From assembly GCA_012960035.1 (NCBI GenBank), contig DUBZ01000063.1, positions 38,920 through 102,919 of the forward strand: a stretch of DNA of 64,000 nt, written 5' to 3'. Within the stretch, counting starts at the first letter, position 1; the number at the start of each line of letters is the position of its first letter. Source of the stretch: Myxococcales bacterium. GTDB lineage: Bacteria; Myxococcota_A; UBA9160; UBA4427. Both the position numbers and the translations under genes were made by a program. The notes beneath the pieces were generated by a model, which was not told where the DNA came from, searched no databases, and was given only the letters and a program-made list of their open reading frames with translations. Below are positions 62,579 to 64,000 of this stretch, in pieces.

Positions 62579-63946
62579 TTACATCTCGGCTTCGCGCGCG
62601 GCTTCGCGTTCGCGGCGGACTCGGCGGATCTTCTGCAAGCGCAGATCAACCGAGCGACCGGGTCCTGCAAGGCCTTCGACTTCGGCCAGGCGAATCACTT
62701 CGGCGCCAAGCTCTCGAAGCTTGGGCGGTTCGAAGCGCATGAAGGTGGTTCGCTTGAGAAAGTCTTCGACGCTGAGCGGCGAAAGAAAACGGGCGCTGCC
62801 ACCGGTCGGAAGTACGTGATTAGGGCCCGCGAGGTAGTCCCCGACGGCAACCGGCGTGTAGTGGCCGAGGAAGACCGCGCCGGCGTTCTTTACAAGCTTG
62901 TGCGCGGCGTCGGGATCTTTGACAGCCAACACGAGACGTTCGGCCGCGTATTGATTGGCGAGTGCGATCGACTCGTTCTGCGACTTCGTCACAATGATCG
63001 CCCCACGCTCAGTCATCGCTTTCTTCGCGATCTCGGCTCGGTCCAACGTCTTGAGCTGACGTGTTACTTGGTCGAGTACCCGCGTCGCGGTCGGCTTTGA
63101 ATGCGTGATGAAGATCTGTTGCGAGTTCGAAGACTTCTCGGCCTGCGAGATCAGGTCTGCGGCGATCCACGCCGGAGTGGCACTTGTGTCGGCAATGATA
63201 CAAACCTCGGAAGAACCGATTTTCGTGTCGACGCCAACGTCGCCCATCAGCAAGTGCTTGGCCGTCGAGCCCTCGGCTTCTCCGGGGCCAATGATCTTGT
63301 CGACACGCGGAACCGAATCGGTTCCAAGCGCCATCGCGGTCACCGCTGCGGCCCCCGTCGACTTGAAGACGCGATGGACTCCGGCGACGCGTGCGGCCAT
63401 CAGAATTTCCGGATTCACTTTGCCGTTCTTGCCCGGCGCTGTGGTGAGGATGATCTCGGGGACTTCTACAACCGAAGCCGGCGTCGTGTACATGATGACG
63501 CTCGTCGGTCGCACAGATTCTTCAGTCGGGAGATAGATCCCAACGCTGTCGAGCGGTCGAACGCGCTGGCCCATGCTGGCGCCGCCCTCTTCGCGCATTT
63601 CCCAACTGCTCGGAATACGTTTGCGGTGAAAGGCGCGAATGCGCATCGCGGCTTTGCCGATCGCGGCGCGATCCACCGGGTCGACGGACTCGCAAGCTTC
63701 GTCCCATTCGGCAGGGGTCACTTCGAGGGCTTCGAGCTTGGCCCCCGTGGCCCGCTTGACCGCAGCGATCAGGCCTGTGTCACCTTGCTGGCGAATCGTC
63801 GCGATGGTTTCGCGAACACTCGCTTCAAGTTTTGCCTGGTTCTTCGAAGGCCCGCTTCGGTCGCACAGGGTTGCAAATTCTTCTGCGAATGAAGCGTCAT
63901 CCGATTTGAGGACACGCAGTAGCTTCGTGGTTGCTCGACTCGCCAT
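62579..63946 (-). CDS. Histidinol dehydrogenase homologue with altered active site
   Basis: 455 aa from ATG 63946 behind GGGAGGTGAG; a GTG at 63955 is also possible. The whole length aligns with HisD: VGIYLPTEE, KIIGPGEAEGSTAK, DLISQAEKSSNSQQ, ANQYAAERLVLA, GHYTPVAVGDYLAGPNHVLP and VEGLAGPGRSVDL. Key residues differ: of the zinc ligands, Q268 and D370 are kept, but E. coli His262 is Lys271 and His419 is Pro429; the catalytic Glu326 is kept (E336) but His327 is Arg337; GPGN is GPGE. Normal histidinol oxidation is therefore doubtful. It lies upstream of hisB and hisA on the same strand. Confidence 0.88.
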   Translation of the reverse strand: MASRATTKLLRVLKSDDASFAEEFATLCDRSGPSKNQAKLEASVRETIATIRQQGDTGLIAAVKRATGAKLEALEVTPAEWDEACESVDPVDRAAIGKAAMRIRAFHRKRIPSSWEMREEGGASMGQRVRPLDSVGIYLPTEESVRPTSVIMYTTPASVVEVPEIILTTAPGKNGKVNPEILMAARVAGVHRVFKSTGAAAVTAMALGTDSVPRVDKIIGPGEAEGSTAKHLLMGDVGVDTKIGSSEVCIIADTSATPAWIAADLISQAEKSSNSQQIFITHSKPTATRVLDQVTRQLKTLDRAEIAKKAMTERGAIIVTKSQNESIALANQYAAERLVLAVKDPDAAHKLVKNAGAVFLGHYTPVAVGDYLAGPNHVLPTGGSARFLSPLSVEDFLKRTTFMRFEPPKLRELGAEVIRLAEVEGLAGPGRSVDLRLQKIRRVRREREAAREAEM

Positions 63947-63951
63947 GGTTC

Positions 63952-64000
63952 TCACCTCCCAAGCAGGCTCAGCAATTCGATCCGTGAATCGCGCTTACCT
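63952..64000 (-). CDS. C-terminal end of an upstream gene (partial)
   Basis: The minus frame reads GKRDSRIELLSLLGR then TGA and enters the window from the right edge. The TGA overlaps the alternative GTG of the HisD-like gene, and the spacing suggests an operon. Fifteen residues are too few to name a family. Confidence 0.4.
   Translation of the reverse strand, partial: GKRDSRIELLSLLGR

Noticed and set aside
62321..63100. Plus-strand open frame of 259 codons
   Set aside because: It covers the 3' part of the HisD-like gene in antisense and shows no family features.

Overview
The window is GC-rich and gene-dense, with clear Gram-negative traits: a LpxL-type lipid A acyltransferase, a Pal-type OmpA lipoprotein, several lipobox lipoproteins, a SppA protease, a cobalamin riboswitch, a PEP-CTERM-like protein, a RegB/RegA-type two-component system and the rpsU-dnaG-rpoD block. 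The gene mix (a eukaryote-like single-chain acyl-CoA carboxylase, Cys-rich lipoprotein, ECF/anti-sigma/DUF3106 operon) suggests a deltaproteobacterial-type lineage such as Myxococcota or a relative. That is inference; there is no rRNA gene here to settle it. No tRNA, rRNA, CRISPR array, transposase or prophage was seen.

Layout. 1-5.7 kb: tyrS and a histidine phosphatase (minus), then M23 peptidase-sfsA-mutY (plus). 5.7-15 kb: dgkA, aroC, a membrane protein with a CinA-type protein, ferredoxin-cbiX, a ClC transporter/channel, a CcmI-like lipoprotein and thiC. 15-21.5 kb: a non-coding stretch with a long hairpin, a small acidic protein, a Lon N-domain protein, dnaA after 760 bp of AT-richer DNA, and a membrane diguanylate cyclase. 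21.5-24.9 kb: cobalamin riboswitch with one PEP-CTERM/DUF4465 gene, lpxL, folB and a P-loop protein. 24.9-36.4 kb: a tightly coupled minus-strand fatty-acid/polyene-type synthesis island. 36.8-45.2 kb: DinG-like helicase, ThDP enzyme, pal, a TPR-like lipoprotein, thiI. 45.2-50.5 kb: ECF sigma/anti-sigma/DUF3106 operon and VOC-sppA-hydrolase. 50.7-55.6 kb: a decayed methyltransferase, regB-regA, thiolase-like and SDR genes. 55.6-59.6 kb: rpoD, dnaG, rpsU. 60-64 kb: hisA, hisB, a Cys-rich lipoprotein and a HisD homologue.

The most coherent candidate system is the island at 24.9-36.4 kb. Nine genes (KAS III, FabA-type dehydratase/isomerase, KR, FabZ-type dehydratase, KAS I/II, ACP, PlsC-type acyltransferase, phosphopantetheinyl transferase, and a 1,884-residue BC-BCCP-CT carboxylase) follow each other on one strand, most joined by 4-14 bp overlaps. 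It has its own malonyl-CoA supply, ACP and ACP-activating enzyme, but no enoyl reductase or malonyl transacylase. This suggests a dedicated unsaturated or polyene acyl product.

Other points of note: three plus-strand genes (mutY, thiC, dnaA) each end inside the first unit of a short tandem repeat whose units repeat the stop triplet; a HisD homologue that lacks two zinc ligands and the catalytic His; a ClC protein with Val at the proton-glutamate position and an RCK_C tail; a DnaA with unusual Walker A and B residues; and a methyltransferase pseudogene next to regB.
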